Assembly (NCBI RefSeq): GCF_963676065.1 | Contig: NZ_OY780933.1 | Coordinates: 1,802,001-1,866,000 of the forward strand | Reading direction: 5' to 3' | DNA from: Maridesulfovibrio sp. | GTDB taxonomy: Bacteria > Desulfobacterota > Desulfovibrionia > Desulfovibrionales > Desulfovibrionaceae | DNA: 64,000 bases | In this document: piece after piece, positions 9,201-17,270 of the stretch | Numbering within the stretch: position 1 is the stretch's first letter | Layout of the letters: each line of letters begins with the position of its first letter | Notes under the pieces: model-generated | The model's database searches: none | What the model was told of the DNA's origin: nothing | What the model saw: only the letters and a program-made list of their open reading frames with translations | Made by a program: the position numbers and the translations under genes

Positions 9201-9783
9201 TCGAGCCAAGAATGGATGGAAACTTGATCCCAAGCAGAAAGTTCATATAGAATACGCACAGGCTATGGCCTATGAGAATCTCGGCGATACCGAGCGCAGT
9301 ACTCCTCTCTGGGCGGGATTGGCATCTAATCTGCTCCTGCCTGAGTCTTCGCGTGCTTATGCCATGTATTATATGGCCAAGTCGTCCATGAAGAAGAAGG
9401 ACCTGAAAAGGGTCTTTATTTACGCTCAGGAAGCTTTATCCATGCTTCTTGAGACCGGTGGCGACAGGGAAAAGATCAAGGATTGTATCCTGATGACGAT
9501 TTTTGCAGCGGAAAGTTCCGGTCGCTATCGTGAAGCTCTCAAGTGGGCCGCGGAGTATGATAAATATATTCCCCTGAGCGATCCGGAATGGGCATCCTCC
9601 CGGTTTAGGCTGGCCCAGCTTTATGAAAAGGCCGGAGCCACGTCCGAATGGAAGAAGCTGATGGAAGAAGTCGCCAAGAAAAAACCGGGCGATCTTTACG
9701 GACGTCTGGCAACATCCGCGCTGGAAACCCATAAAATTGAGAAGGAAGCGTCTAAGTTTCAACCGGATCCGGCATTTCAATAA
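6277..9783 (+). CDS. Large secreted TPR protein with disordered Gly/Pro-rich linker
   Basis: This protein has about 1168 aa. A signal peptide ends near PHPGYA. A beta-rich N-terminal domain of about 100 residues (RIVRSLKMG, GFGFIRMP, QIQFFRDPIGSKW) is AMIN-like. A Lys/Ala-rich coiled segment follows, then a Gly-rich stretch (7120-7240, repeated VGGT/GGQ units), G-V-x-PPP repeats (7255-7560), an acidic stretch, and TPR repeats from about 7800 to the end. It probably acts as a periplasmic scaffold. The start is uncertain: TTG 6277 or GTG 6283, neither with a well-placed ribosome-binding site. It lies between the sigma-54 activator and amrB. Confidence 0.75.
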   Translation: MIVTLSRFTGVFRTLILATLLWFACPHPGYALEYFIDTKADMDSIRLVFDQKNLSGQVTRTGRQQVTVSFPKNSLKGEKAPTPAPLSSLRIVRSLKMGPSSITIGTRTSGFGFIRMPAGNGQLQIQFFRDPIGSKWRSPKEKAKREAARKKTAQRKAAARKRAASKKQAEQKAKVEAARKAAAEKAKQEAAQPPVIDEVDLPQDEESSQLKEDLDQAQEIENPVQQVPPQPTKRPFYSVPYTYRAPVADVGPGQARPVDTSVPPARAGGSALRVPVGESSAGNKAGGRVGGTVGGTAGGTVEGSSGGQVGGQAGGVIEKPATGSTAVGVVAPPPVDEGTEEVFDETGAKSSGTDEIAYDKEFPEGEAASGTVSPPQQSGGSASGSVSGRIAPPPATESQASGSAVGQVTPPDSGASGQVAPPPQDENSFEATAYPSLEEKGTEPAGGDDEFSADSGTDSGADVRDEAVVGEQAQSETDAYPVEDMEEIGNADAAAGEEGAEGKKEMSPEERIKIAKGVLLAAEGSLDEGEIEAAISGFTEVAVMKGLPQDLRLRALYGKAESLTELHREALADNFGEVSSAWMEAMNADTKSPNVPMALLNLGLLNLKVGNMPEAKAYFNLLKSQYPNDPNIPYISYYWGEYYLGMKEYEKAADQFQHLVQMYPDSKVVRDAALGLARALDALGYDEQAYQIIDYIDKRWPRFYIEDLGFLLMSANTQNRMGKLDDARDNYWAYYNLSPEAPEADIVLARIGDIYLKTGDKPAAKEIYEKAAKDFPNKEGGLVAMMRLAEEGIYDDPNMNQMDKVFDRPYNLRPQKIYKHIIEKFPDSKLAPLAQLKLGMWYYWNKKYGDCLGAVQDFLDKYPRSALRDRAGELGTRVFDKAVPELVKDENYGRVVSYWNKYAKKNNDGNDVNDETRLGVALSFWKKGQPQKALELIDRYIQGDEIPKYSAMALDMALGIYVDEQAWSQVTDLVDRAKNGWKLDPKQKVHIEYAQAMAYENLGDTERSTPLWAGLASNLLLPESSRAYAMYYMAKSSMKKKDLKRVFIYAQEALSMLLETGGDREKIKDCILMTIFAAESSGRYREALKWAAEYDKYIPLSDPEWASSRFRLAQLYEKAGATSEWKKLMEEVAKKKPGDLYGRLATSALETHKIEKEASKFQPDPAFQ

Positions 9784-9801
9784 TTTTTAAGGCAGGTAAT
9801 T

Positions 9802-10614
9802 ATGAACAGACAGCCAGTAGTCGCCGGGCGTTTTTATCCGGACAGTCCGGCTCAGCTCCGCGAAGAACTTAAGATATTTATGGGCAAACCGGAAGCAGAT
9901 GCAGACCGGCCGGTTGACCGTTTGGTGATGGTTCCCCACGCTGGATATGTCTTTTCCGGTGAGCCTTGCGGAAAAACCCTCGCGCAGAGTAAGCTGGCTT
10001 CCACCGTCCTCCTGATGGGGCCCAATCATACCGGGCTGGGCTCGCCGCTTTCCGTTTGGGATACCGGAAGTTGGGAATTCCCCGGTGGCAGTCTTGATGT
10101 AGATGAAAAACTGGCAGCCGAGCTTATTGCAAGCGGGGCCGGTTTTACTTCAAACGAAAAGGCCCATTCACGGGAACATTCACTTGAGGTGGTCGTGCCT
10201 TTTCTTCATTATCTTGACCCGGGCACCAAAATTGTTCCTATCTGTGTTTCCGAATCATCGCCTGCGAATCTTCATCAGGCAGGGGAAGTCCTCGCGAAGA
10301 TTATTTCTGAGTATCCCGAGCCTGTATCCATGGTTGTGAGCTCGGATATGAGCCATTTTATCTCTGCTGATCAAGCCAAAAAGCTCGATTCCATGGCCCT
10401 TGAAGCGATTATCCGTATGGATCCGTCCGACTTTTATTCCATAGTTGCCTCCAACCAGATCAGCATGTGCGGAGTTCTGCCTATGACTATGGCTATGTTT
10501 GCGGCAAAGATTCTAGGGGCAAATTCAGGAAAGCTTGTTGACTATACAAATTCAGGAAAGGCAACCGGCGATTATGAGAGAGTCGTGGCCTATGCCGGGG
10601 TGATCATTTCTTAG
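9802..10614 (+). CDS. amrB: AmmeMemoRadiSam system protein B (MEMO1 family)
   Basis: This 270-aa protein matches the MEMO/AmrB family: N-terminal RQPVVAGRFYPDSP, then MVPHAGYVFSGEP with the conserved His, MGPNHTG, HSREHSLEVVVPFL, and VSSDMSHF. The fold is related to class III extradiol dioxygenases, and the His set suggests a metal site. In many microbes it co-occurs with AmrA and a radical SAM partner in a system of unsettled function; neither partner is in this window. It starts 18 nt after the TPR gene behind AAGGCAGG. Confidence 0.88.
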   Translation: MNRQPVVAGRFYPDSPAQLREELKIFMGKPEADADRPVDRLVMVPHAGYVFSGEPCGKTLAQSKLASTVLLMGPNHTGLGSPLSVWDTGSWEFPGGSLDVDEKLAAELIASGAGFTSNEKAHSREHSLEVVVPFLHYLDPGTKIVPICVSESSPANLHQAGEVLAKIISEYPEPVSMVVSSDMSHFISADQAKKLDSMALEAIIRMDPSDFYSIVASNQISMCGVLPMTMAMFAAKILGANSGKLVDYTNSGKATGDYERVVAYAGVIIS

Positions 10615-10765
10615 AACGCCCTTTTTTTCCGGGCCGTTCCGCCTATGAAATATAATCCAGCCCTTGCCAATCGGTAAAAGCGGCATTATTTGTACTGTCG
10701 GGTCTGCTGTTTGGCGGCCTGCCAGTGAACAAAAATGCCTCCTGCGGGCGAAGGATATATTTTTT

Positions 10766-12427
10766 ATGAGCTTTGAGAGCGGTTATGCAATAGGTATTGA
10801 TACAGGCGGAACCTACACTGACACTGTAGTTGTAAAATGCGAAGACGCGAGTGTTGTGGCCACAGCCAAATCTCCCACCACCCATCATGATTTGAGTCTC
10901 GGTCTGGCTTCATCGCTGGATAAGGCCATGAAGCAAAGCGGGGTCAGCCCCGATGAAGTTAATCTCGTTTCAGTTTCCACCACCCTTGCCACCAACGCCG
11001 TTGTGGAAAACAAGGGCGCACGGGTCGGGTTATTCATGATCGGCACCACCAAAGCCCTTAAGCTTCCCGTGGTGACTTTGCGTTACGTGACGGGCGGGCA
11101 TAAGATTACCGGTCTGGAAGAAGATCCGCTGGATATTGAATCCCTCGTGGATGGCATTCAGGACATGGCCGGACACGTGGATGCCTATGCGGTCTGCTCC
11201 GCCATGAGCATCAAGAATCCTGCTCACGAACTTATCGCTGAAAAAGCTATTTCTCTGAGTGATCCGAAACCCGTATTCTGTTCCCACACCATAAGTACCC
11301 GTGCCGGACAGGCAGAGCGTGCGGCCACTGCGGTGCTTAATGCGCGGCTGATGCCGGTAATGAAGGATTTTCTGGCCGGAGTAGGCAAGGCCCTTGATGC
11401 GCGCGGACTCGGTTCTTCCGTTGTAGTTGTTCGCGGTAACGCAACCCCCATGAGCATGGATGATGCAGTACTGCGCGCGGCTGAAACTTTCGCCAGCGGA
11501 CCTGCTTCAACTGCCTATTACGGATCTATTTATTCCCCGGCAGCAGATGCTCTTATCGTTGACGTTGGGGGTACCACTACCGATGTAACCCTCATTCGCA
11601 ACTCCCAGCCGACCATTCAGGAGAGCGGTTCTTTTATCGGCGACTGGGAAACCCATGTGGAAGCGGTGGAAATGTTCACCGTGGGTGTTGGCGGAGACAG
11701 CTTTGCGCGTATCAACAGATCCGGTAATTTTGAAGTCGGTCCGGGCCGGGTCGTCCCCCTGTGCATGGCTGGAAATATTCCCGCCCCGGAAAAATGGATC
11801 GGCAAAGGTCACGAATCCCACCTGCTCAAAACCGGACCGTCAGCCGAAAGCAGCTCTGACGATGATGTCTTGAAATATATTTTTGAAAACGGACCTTCCA
11901 CCTTCGGTCAGCTGATGGCCGGAACCGGGCTTGGTGAAATAGGCCTCGCCGGTAAGGTGCAGAAGCTCGTGCGCTCCCAATTGCTGGAAGAAGTAGGCTT
12001 TACTCCTACAGACGCCCTGCATGTAGAGGGGCAGCTTGAAATAGGTGACCGGTCCGTATCCGAAGCCGCCGCGGCGTTGCTCGGTAAAGAATTTAATCTC
12101 GATGCGTCAGGTTTTGCGGCAATGGTTCTTTCCGAAACCAGAACCAAGATCGAGAACGCCATGCTTGAACACATCGTACGTAAGGAAATAGGCGGTAACA
12201 TGGCCGGATTCATCGCCGGTCGCGCGGCAAGTTCTCTGGTGAGCTTTGACGCTTCACTGAATCTGCCCATCGTGGGAATAGGCGCAGCAGCTCAGAAATT
12301 GCTGCCGGAAGTAGCCGAAAAACTGCATACCGAAGCTGTTTTCCCGGATCACCACGAGGTTGGTAACGCGCTGGGAGCAATCAAAATGGCTCTTGATAAA
12401 ACAAAGGGAGACGACGGCAATGAGTAG
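10766..12427 (+). CDS. Hydantoinase/oxoprolinase family protein (HyuA-like)
   Basis: This 553-aa protein of the ASKHA superfamily has a phosphate-binding loop GIDTGGTYTDTVVV at the N-terminus, SVSTTLATNAVVENKG, and a second phosphate motif DVGGTTTDVTL. It is shorter than full HyuA proteins (about 680-700 aa). Family members do ATP-dependent opening of hydantoins or 5-oxoproline, but the substrate here is unknown. The ATG at 10766 (MSFESGYAIG) follows AAGGAT and begins at the conserved domain; an upstream in-frame start would add 34 unconserved residues. Its end overlaps the next gene by 8 nt, implying translational coupling. Confidence 0.8.
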   Translation: MSFESGYAIGIDTGGTYTDTVVVKCEDASVVATAKSPTTHHDLSLGLASSLDKAMKQSGVSPDEVNLVSVSTTLATNAVVENKGARVGLFMIGTTKALKLPVVTLRYVTGGHKITGLEEDPLDIESLVDGIQDMAGHVDAYAVCSAMSIKNPAHELIAEKAISLSDPKPVFCSHTISTRAGQAERAATAVLNARLMPVMKDFLAGVGKALDARGLGSSVVVVRGNATPMSMDDAVLRAAETFASGPASTAYYGSIYSPAADALIVDVGGTTTDVTLIRNSQPTIQESGSFIGDWETHVEAVEMFTVGVGGDSFARINRSGNFEVGPGRVVPLCMAGNIPAPEKWIGKGHESHLLKTGPSAESSSDDDVLKYIFENGPSTFGQLMAGTGLGEIGLAGKVQKLVRSQLLEEVGFTPTDALHVEGQLEIGDRSVSEAAAALLGKEFNLDASGFAAMVLSETRTKIENAMLEHIVRKEIGGNMAGFIAGRAASSLVSFDASLNLPIVGIGAAAQKLLPEVAEKLHTEAVFPDHHEVGNALGAIKMALDKTKGDDGNE

Positions 12428-12776
12428 GAATCAACCATCCGCATATGAATACTGCCTTGAACCGGCCAGTGAAAATACCGAAACAGAGGTTGTGCACGGC
12501 TGGATTTTTAAAGACGATAAGTGGGTTGCCCATGCATGGTGCGAGTTTGCGGACCGGGTGATTGATCTGGGCCAGTCTACCCACTCTACAGATAAATTTA
12601 ACTACTACTTAACTTACAGGGTAAGCGAAGAACGCTGTCGTCGTTATTCGCGGATAGAATTTTTTACCCTCGTGGGAGACGAGGGCCACTTCGGTCCGTA
12701 CGATACGGAACTTTTCTTTGCAGAAACAAGTGATATTGACCCGCTGGAAGTAATCAAATCCGGCAGGAGCGAGTAA
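12420..12776 (+). CDS. Unknown 118-aa protein in the biotin operon
   Basis: The ATG overlaps the end of the hydantoinase-like gene, and the stop is one base before bioD, so the gene is clearly part of the operon. It is soluble and has no signal peptide. I recognise no family. A stretch around HAWCEFADRVIDLGQ recalls the His-containing strand of transglutaminase-like folds (HAWxE...VID), but no matching Cys motif is obvious. A role in biotin-precursor supply or in the hydantoinase-like reaction is only suggested by position. Confidence 0.75.
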   Translation: MSRNQPSAYEYCLEPASENTETEVVHGWIFKDDKWVAHAWCEFADRVIDLGQSTHSTDKFNYYLTYRVSEERCRRYSRIEFFTLVGDEGHFGPYDTELFFAETSDIDPLEVIKSGRSE

Positions 12777-12777
12777 A

Positions 12778-13470
12778 TTGTCTGCCGGTTTTTTCATTAC
12801 CGGTACAGGTACGGATGTGGGCAAGACTGTGGTTACCGCGGGACTTGCCCGTTTCTTCATGAAATCCGGGCGAAGCATACTCCCGATCAAGCCTGTTCAA
12901 TCCGGGGCTGTTGTCCGGGATGATGGAACACTGGATTCTCCTGACGGGGATGTATATCTGGCTGCCGGGGCGGTCTGGGATATTGACAGGCAATGCCCGT
13001 ATATTTTCGAGCCGCCGACCTCTCCGCATCTGGCTGCAAAAATGGCCGGAGTGGAGCTTGATCCTGCCGTGATCGCCGCGAAGGTGCGCGAAAGGGAGGA
13101 AGACGGTTTCCTGCTGGTGGAAGGAGCCGGGGGAATAATGGTTCCCCTTAGCGAGGATGCCTCCATGCTCAATCTTATGAAAGAGCTCGGTTATCCGGTG
13201 ATCCTCGTTATCGAAAATAAGCTGGGCTGCATTAATGAAGCACTGCTGTCCATCGCAGCCCTGCAGCAGTCCGGGCTGGAAATTTCCGGGCTGGTCATGA
13301 CGTCTCCGCACATGCCTGCGCCTGAAGAATTCGGCATGGCCGAAGAGAATGTCCGTTTCATCGAAAAGATTTCCGAAGTAAAAGTCATCGCTTCCATTCC
13401 GTATATTGAAGATTGGGATTACAAAGATCCAGAATGCTGGAAGCTTATAGACCAAGCCCTTGATTCCTGA
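12778..13470 (+). CDS. bioD: Dethiobiotin synthetase
   Basis: This 230-aa ATP-dependent carboxylase closes the ureido ring of dethiobiotin from 7,8-diaminopelargonate and CO2. The P-loop is GTGTDVGKT at residues 7-15, followed by KPVQSG and the VEGAGGIMVP switch motif. It begins with TTG at 12778 behind GGAGCGAG, giving an N-terminus (MSAGFFITGTGTDVG) of normal length. It lies one base after the upstream gene and 24 nt before bioA. Confidence 0.93.
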   Translation: MSAGFFITGTGTDVGKTVVTAGLARFFMKSGRSILPIKPVQSGAVVRDDGTLDSPDGDVYLAAGAVWDIDRQCPYIFEPPTSPHLAAKMAGVELDPAVIAAKVREREEDGFLLVEGAGGIMVPLSEDASMLNLMKELGYPVILVIENKLGCINEALLSIAALQQSGLEISGLVMTSPHMPAPEEFGMAEENVRFIEKISEVKVIASIPYIEDWDYKDPECWKLIDQALDS

Positions 13471-13494
13471 TTAGGGATGCCTTCGGAGGAAAAT

Positions 13495-14766
13495 ATGTCC
13501 ATCATAAAATTTGACCGGGAGCATATCTGGCACCCGTATACATCCGCTACAAACCCGCTGCCTGTTTTTCCGGTAAAGCGAACCGAGGGCGTTAAAATCA
13601 TCCTTGAGGATGGTACTGAGCTTATTGACGGTATGGCTTCGTGGTGGTGCGCCATTCATGGCTATAACCACCCGGTGCTGCGTGAGGCGTTGATCGCACA
13701 GGCTGAAACCATGCCACATGTGATGTTCGGCGGCCTGACTCATGATCCGGCGGTAGAACTGGCCCGTAAGCTGGTTGAAATTTCTCCTGAACCTTTGCAG
13801 CATGTTTTTCTGGCGGATTCCGGTTCAGTGTCAGTGGAAGTTGCGATCAAAATGGCTATCCAGTTCTGGTACGCCATGGGACAGCCTGAAAAAAACAGAT
13901 TGATGACCATCCGCAACGGCTATCACGGAGATACCATCGGCTGTATGTCGGTCTGTGATCCGGTAAACGGCATGCATTCCATGTTTATCTCGGTGCTGCC
14001 GGAACATATCTTTGCCGAGGCGCCGCAATGTGGCTTTGAAGCGGGTTGCACGGATGATGATTTTGCGGATTTCAAAGCGAAAATTGAGGCTAATGCCCAT
14101 GAGCTTGCCGCGGTGATTCTGGAACCCATTGTGCAGGGTGCCGGGGGGATGCGTTTTTATTCTCCTGAATATTTAAAGCGGGTCCGCGCGGCTTGCGATG
14201 AGCATAACGTGCTGCTGATCTGCGATGAAATCGCCACAGGATTCGGACGCGCCGGAACCATGTTCGCCAGTGAAATGGCCGGGATCAGCCCGGATATAAT
14301 GTGCGTAGGCAAGGCCATTACCGGCGGCACAATGACTCTGGCCGCGACACTTGCCACCGGCAAAGTGGCTCAGGGAATTTCTGCGAAAGGCGGTGTATTC
14401 ATGCATGGGCCGACTTTTATGGGCAATCCTCTGGCGTGCGCCGTGGCGAATGCTTCCATCGATCTGCTGCTGAAAAGTAATTGGAAAGAACGGATAGCAG
14501 AAATTACCGAGCTATTGTGTTCCGGGCTGGCTCCCTGTTCCAGATCCGGAGTGGTCGAGGATGTGCGCTGTCTTGGTGCCATCGGTGTGGTAGAGCTTAA
14601 GAAACCTGTTGATATGGAATCCATTCAACGAGAATTTGTAAAGCGCGGTGTCTGGGTCAGACCTTTCGGTAAGCTTGTTTACGTGATGCCGCCGTATGTA
14701 ATTTCAAATCTTGAACTTGAGGCCCTTACTTCCGCTATCTGCGAAGTGGTCAGCCTGCAGAGGTAA
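13495..14766 (+). CDS. bioA: Adenosylmethionine-8-amino-7-oxononanoate aminotransferase
   Basis: This 423-aa class III PLP aminotransferase makes 7,8-diaminopelargonate from KAPA. Visible features are HIWHPYTSA near the start, the SMSVCDP region after GYHGDTIG, ICDEIATGFGRAG with the cofactor-binding Asp, and VGKAITGGTMTLAA with the Schiff-base Lys. The ATG at 13495 follows GGAGGAAA at ideal spacing and is preferred to the in-frame ATG at 13477. It precedes bioB by 6 nt. bioF, bioC and bioH are not in the window. Confidence 0.94.
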   Translation: MSIIKFDREHIWHPYTSATNPLPVFPVKRTEGVKIILEDGTELIDGMASWWCAIHGYNHPVLREALIAQAETMPHVMFGGLTHDPAVELARKLVEISPEPLQHVFLADSGSVSVEVAIKMAIQFWYAMGQPEKNRLMTIRNGYHGDTIGCMSVCDPVNGMHSMFISVLPEHIFAEAPQCGFEAGCTDDDFADFKAKIEANAHELAAVILEPIVQGAGGMRFYSPEYLKRVRAACDEHNVLLICDEIATGFGRAGTMFASEMAGISPDIMCVGKAITGGTMTLAATLATGKVAQGISAKGGVFMHGPTFMGNPLACAVANASIDLLLKSNWKERIAEITELLCSGLAPCSRSGVVEDVRCLGAIGVVELKKPVDMESIQREFVKRGVWVRPFGKLVYVMPPYVISNLELEALTSAICEVVSLQR

Positions 14767-14772
14767 TGAAAG

Positions 14773-15756
14773 TTGGATAGACACGAAAAAGAGGCTTTGT
14801 GGCGCGCTGCCCACGGCGGAGGGGCAATTGATGAACATGCTGCCGTATCGGTGCTCGGTGCATCTCACGGAGAGCTGTTGGAGATTCTCCATGCTGCCCA
14901 CACTGTGACTACGCGCAGATTCGGAAGGGAAGTAAGTCTTTGTTCAATTGCCAACGTACGCAGCGGCAACTGCTCGGAGGATTGCAGCTTTTGCGCTCAG
15001 TCCAGCCATTTTACCGGTACACCAGCCCCGGCTTATCCACTCATGTCGGTGGAGGAAATCAGGGATTGTGCTGCAAAGGCCGACGGTTCTCCTCTTGAAT
15101 TTTTCAGCTACGTCACCAGCGGCAGGGCCCTGAAAGGGAAATCCCTTGATCATGTCTGCGAGGCCGTGGATGGAATGCGCGAAAAGAATTTCAACCATTG
15201 CGCTTCCTTGGGTTGTCTTGATTTTGATTCTCTCAAAAAATTGCGCGAATCCGGCGTAGTCCGTTATCACCACAATCTCGAAACCGCTGAAAGCTATTTT
15301 GCGAATGTCTGTACCACTCACAGCTATGCAGAGCGTGTCCGCACAGTGCGTGATGCCAAGAAAGCCGGTCTGGAAGTCTGCTGCGGCGGATTGCTGGGGC
15401 TTGGCGAAAGCCATAAGCAGCGTGTGGAGCTGGCGCTGACCCTTGCGGAACTGGAAGTGGACTCGATTCCGCTTAATTTCCTGATTCCCATTCCGGGAAC
15501 TCCACTGGAAGAGATGGCTCCTTTGCAGCCTCTGGAAATTCTGCTGACTATCGCCATGTTCCGGCTGGTTAACCCTCACGCTGAAGTTCGCATGGCAGCA
15601 GGTAGAGCAGCCCTGCGTTCATTGCAGTCATTTATTTTTCATGCCGGGTGTAACGGGCTGATGGTCGGTGATTTCCTGACAGTTTCCGGTCAGGGCATCG
15701 ATCATGATCTGACCATGCTGGAAGATTTGGGACTGACAGTCCGAAACAAAAAATAA
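14773..15756 (+). CDS. bioB: Biotin synthase (radical SAM), altered auxiliary-cluster ligand
   Basis: This 327-aa radical SAM enzyme inserts sulfur into dethiobiotin. The [4Fe-4S] motif C-x3-C-x2-C is at Cys 67, 71 and 74. Cys within HCASLGCL and VCCGGLLGLGE and Arg in EVRMAAGR occupy three of the four canonical [2Fe-2S] ligand positions. The fourth (Cys97 in the E. coli enzyme) aligns with Ser112 in FFSYVTSGR. Extra Cys residues occur in SLGC and CC. The TTG start at 14773 follows AGAGGT. It is the last gene of the bio operon, before a strong terminator. Confidence 0.92.
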   Translation: MDRHEKEALWRAAHGGGAIDEHAAVSVLGASHGELLEILHAAHTVTTRRFGREVSLCSIANVRSGNCSEDCSFCAQSSHFTGTPAPAYPLMSVEEIRDCAAKADGSPLEFFSYVTSGRALKGKSLDHVCEAVDGMREKNFNHCASLGCLDFDSLKKLRESGVVRYHHNLETAESYFANVCTTHSYAERVRTVRDAKKAGLEVCCGGLLGLGESHKQRVELALTLAELEVDSIPLNFLIPIPGTPLEEMAPLQPLEILLTIAMFRLVNPHAEVRMAAGRAALRSLQSFIFHAGCNGLMVGDFLTVSGQGIDHDLTMLEDLGLTVRNKK

Positions 15757-15777
15757 ACAGTTTCTTACACAGATAAA

Positions 15778-15817
15778 ACAAGGCCCGGTCAGTTGTACTG
15801 ACCGGGCCTTGTTTTTT
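15778..15817. terminator. Strong bidirectional terminator
   Basis: Perfect 16-bp arms (15778-15793 and 15797-15812) enclose a 3-nt loop, followed by T6 on the plus strand and a T-rich run on the minus strand. It ends the bio operon and the converging PilZ gene. Confidence 0.93.
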
Positions 15818-16469
15818 AGGAATGATAAAGGATTGTGGCTACATAATCCTGTATTCGTATAAGAATTTCCGGGGAAGGTTTTTCAAAGGTCAAACCCAGC
15901 ACTGTTTTGCGCGAATCCTCGGTGCAGCGTTGGACTTTACAGGGAATGGATGTGGAACCGTTTTCAGTAAAGTAGGGACAGAAAACTTGCATTTCATCCC
16001 CTATTTCCGGTCCTGAAAGTTTTTTATTTTTGATGAAGCTGATACAGCAACCGCTAGTACTCAGGTCTTCCAGCACAGCTACATTTTTATTGCCGTTCAG
16101 TTCAATCTCAGCCTCCATGAAGCAGGAAACCCGTTTGTGCCGGCGCAGATTGTAGGATTCTATCCGTTTGGGATATTTTAAAAAAAGGAGTCTGTCCGGA
16201 GAGCTTATCATCCTGATTACTTCAGTTTTATAGCCGGAGACTATTCCATCATAAATATATCGGATAGTGGCCTCATTTCCCGGATACATGTATTCGGCCC
16301 AAAGTGATCGGTCTTGATTGTGGACCATGGGTTCTTTAACGATCAGGGATTTACTGAAGTCGCCACCGACCACAATAGTTGGGGCTTTATCGCTGAGTCC
16401 ACCCAGTTCAACAGTGATTTTCAGGCCCGGAGTACAGGCGGACCTGAGTTTCTCCTTCTGTGAAATCAT
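15816..16469 (-). CDS. PilZ domain protein (probable c-di-GMP receptor)
   Basis: This 217-aa soluble protein has an N-terminal beta-rich half resembling YcgR-N type domains. A PilZ domain begins at about residue 105: NLRRHKRVSC carries the RxxxR c-di-GMP motif, and EDLSTSGCCISF carries the D/NxSxxG motif. Both c-di-GMP contact motifs are intact, so binding is likely. The start codon overlaps the stop of the upstream TPR gene (ATGA), so the two are translationally coupled. Motility or surface control is the usual role; the target is unknown. Confidence 0.85.
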   Translation of the reverse strand: MISQKEKLRSACTPGLKITVELGGLSDKAPTIVVGGDFSKSLIVKEPMVHNQDRSLWAEYMYPGNEATIRYIYDGIVSGYKTEVIRMISSPDRLLFLKYPKRIESYNLRRHKRVSCFMEAEIELNGNKNVAVLEDLSTSGCCISFIKNKKLSGPEIGDEMQVFCPYFTENGSTSIPCKVQRCTEDSRKTVLGLTFEKPSPEILIRIQDYVATILYHS

Positions 16470-17200
16470 TTGTCTTTTCTCTTGATGATATATTTCTTGA
16501 ATATAGAGGCTACTTCAAGCGTGGGAGATATTTCAAGGGCTTTTTCCAGATGGTCCAGAGCCTTATCATTTTCACCCGAGTCGAAGTATGCTCTGGCTGT
16601 ATTAAAATGTAGATTTTCATCTGCTGGATTTATTTCAATAGCCCGTCTGTAAAAGGAGATGGCTTCATCAAAAAGAGATTGTTTGCGTAACGATATGGCA
16701 AACATATTAAATTCCTGCCGCTGGCTTTCCATATAAATAGTATCATTATTGAGGAGCCTGTTTATAATGTCTGAAAGCTTGGCAAAGTTCTTTTTGCTGC
16801 ATTGGACAGATCCCATGCCCAGATTTGCTTTGGGGTGTTCCGGGTCCAGAAAAAGGGCCTTGGCAAAGGATTGTTCAGCTTCATCAAGATTGCCTTCGAT
16901 AAATTCTTTTTCGCCCCTGTCTATTTTTTCTTTCAGGGTTTTCAGTGCCGGGAGAGTTTTTTTATCATAGTATTTCATTTCCGGGGTGAATTGGGTGATG
17001 AATTCCTTTTTAGTAAGAGTCATCACCAACCCGGAAGGAATATTTTGCTCATTTAAAGGCTGTACATGGTATTTATCAACACCTGAACGGATTACATAAT
17101 AGTATGTCCTGCTTTCGGAACGTTGCATGGTTGTTCCTGCACCGGTATGATCTGTGATGCCTTTAGAAAAAACACCAAGCACTTGCGAAATATCTCCCAT
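16466..17200 (-). CDS. TPR protein with an unrecognised N-terminal domain (paralogue of 47375-48199)
   Basis: This protein has 244 aa from the ATG at 17200 (MGDISQVLG), which follows AAAGG; a longer reading frame upstream has no ribosome-binding site. The N-terminal 90 residues (GVFS...GTT...QR.E..TYYY...VQPLN..N.PSG) closely parallel those of the protein at 47375-48199. TPR units follow (GEKEFIEGNLDEAEQSFAKAL, DEAISFYRRAIEINP, DKALDHLEKALEISP). It is probably a cytoplasmic adaptor. Overlap with the PilZ gene suggests a joint role in c-di-GMP signalling, which is inference. Confidence 0.75.
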   Translation of the reverse strand: MGDISQVLGVFSKGITDHTGAGTTMQRSESRTYYYVIRSGVDKYHVQPLNEQNIPSGLVMTLTKKEFITQFTPEMKYYDKKTLPALKTLKEKIDRGEKEFIEGNLDEAEQSFAKALFLDPEHPKANLGMGSVQCSKKNFAKLSDIINRLLNNDTIYMESQRQEFNMFAISLRKQSLFDEAISFYRRAIEINPADENLHFNTARAYFDSGENDKALDHLEKALEISPTLEVASIFKKYIIKRKDK

Positions 17201-17260
17201 CAACCTTTCTCCGAAAAGTAATTCTCCAAAATAAAGGAATTTACTTCTATAATATATTGT

Positions 17261-17270
17261 CACAATTGTG
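17261..17270. promoter_or_regulatory. Palindrome upstream of the TPR-PilZ pair
   Basis: CACAATTGTG is a perfect 10-bp palindrome about 60 bp upstream of the start at 17200 in an AT-rich region. It is a candidate operator; no regulator is identified. Confidence 0.3.

Noticed and set aside
8089..9246. A 385-residue open frame on the minus strand inside the TPR gene
   Set aside because: It lies antisense to a well supported gene, has no ribosome-binding site and its translation shows no recognised domain.
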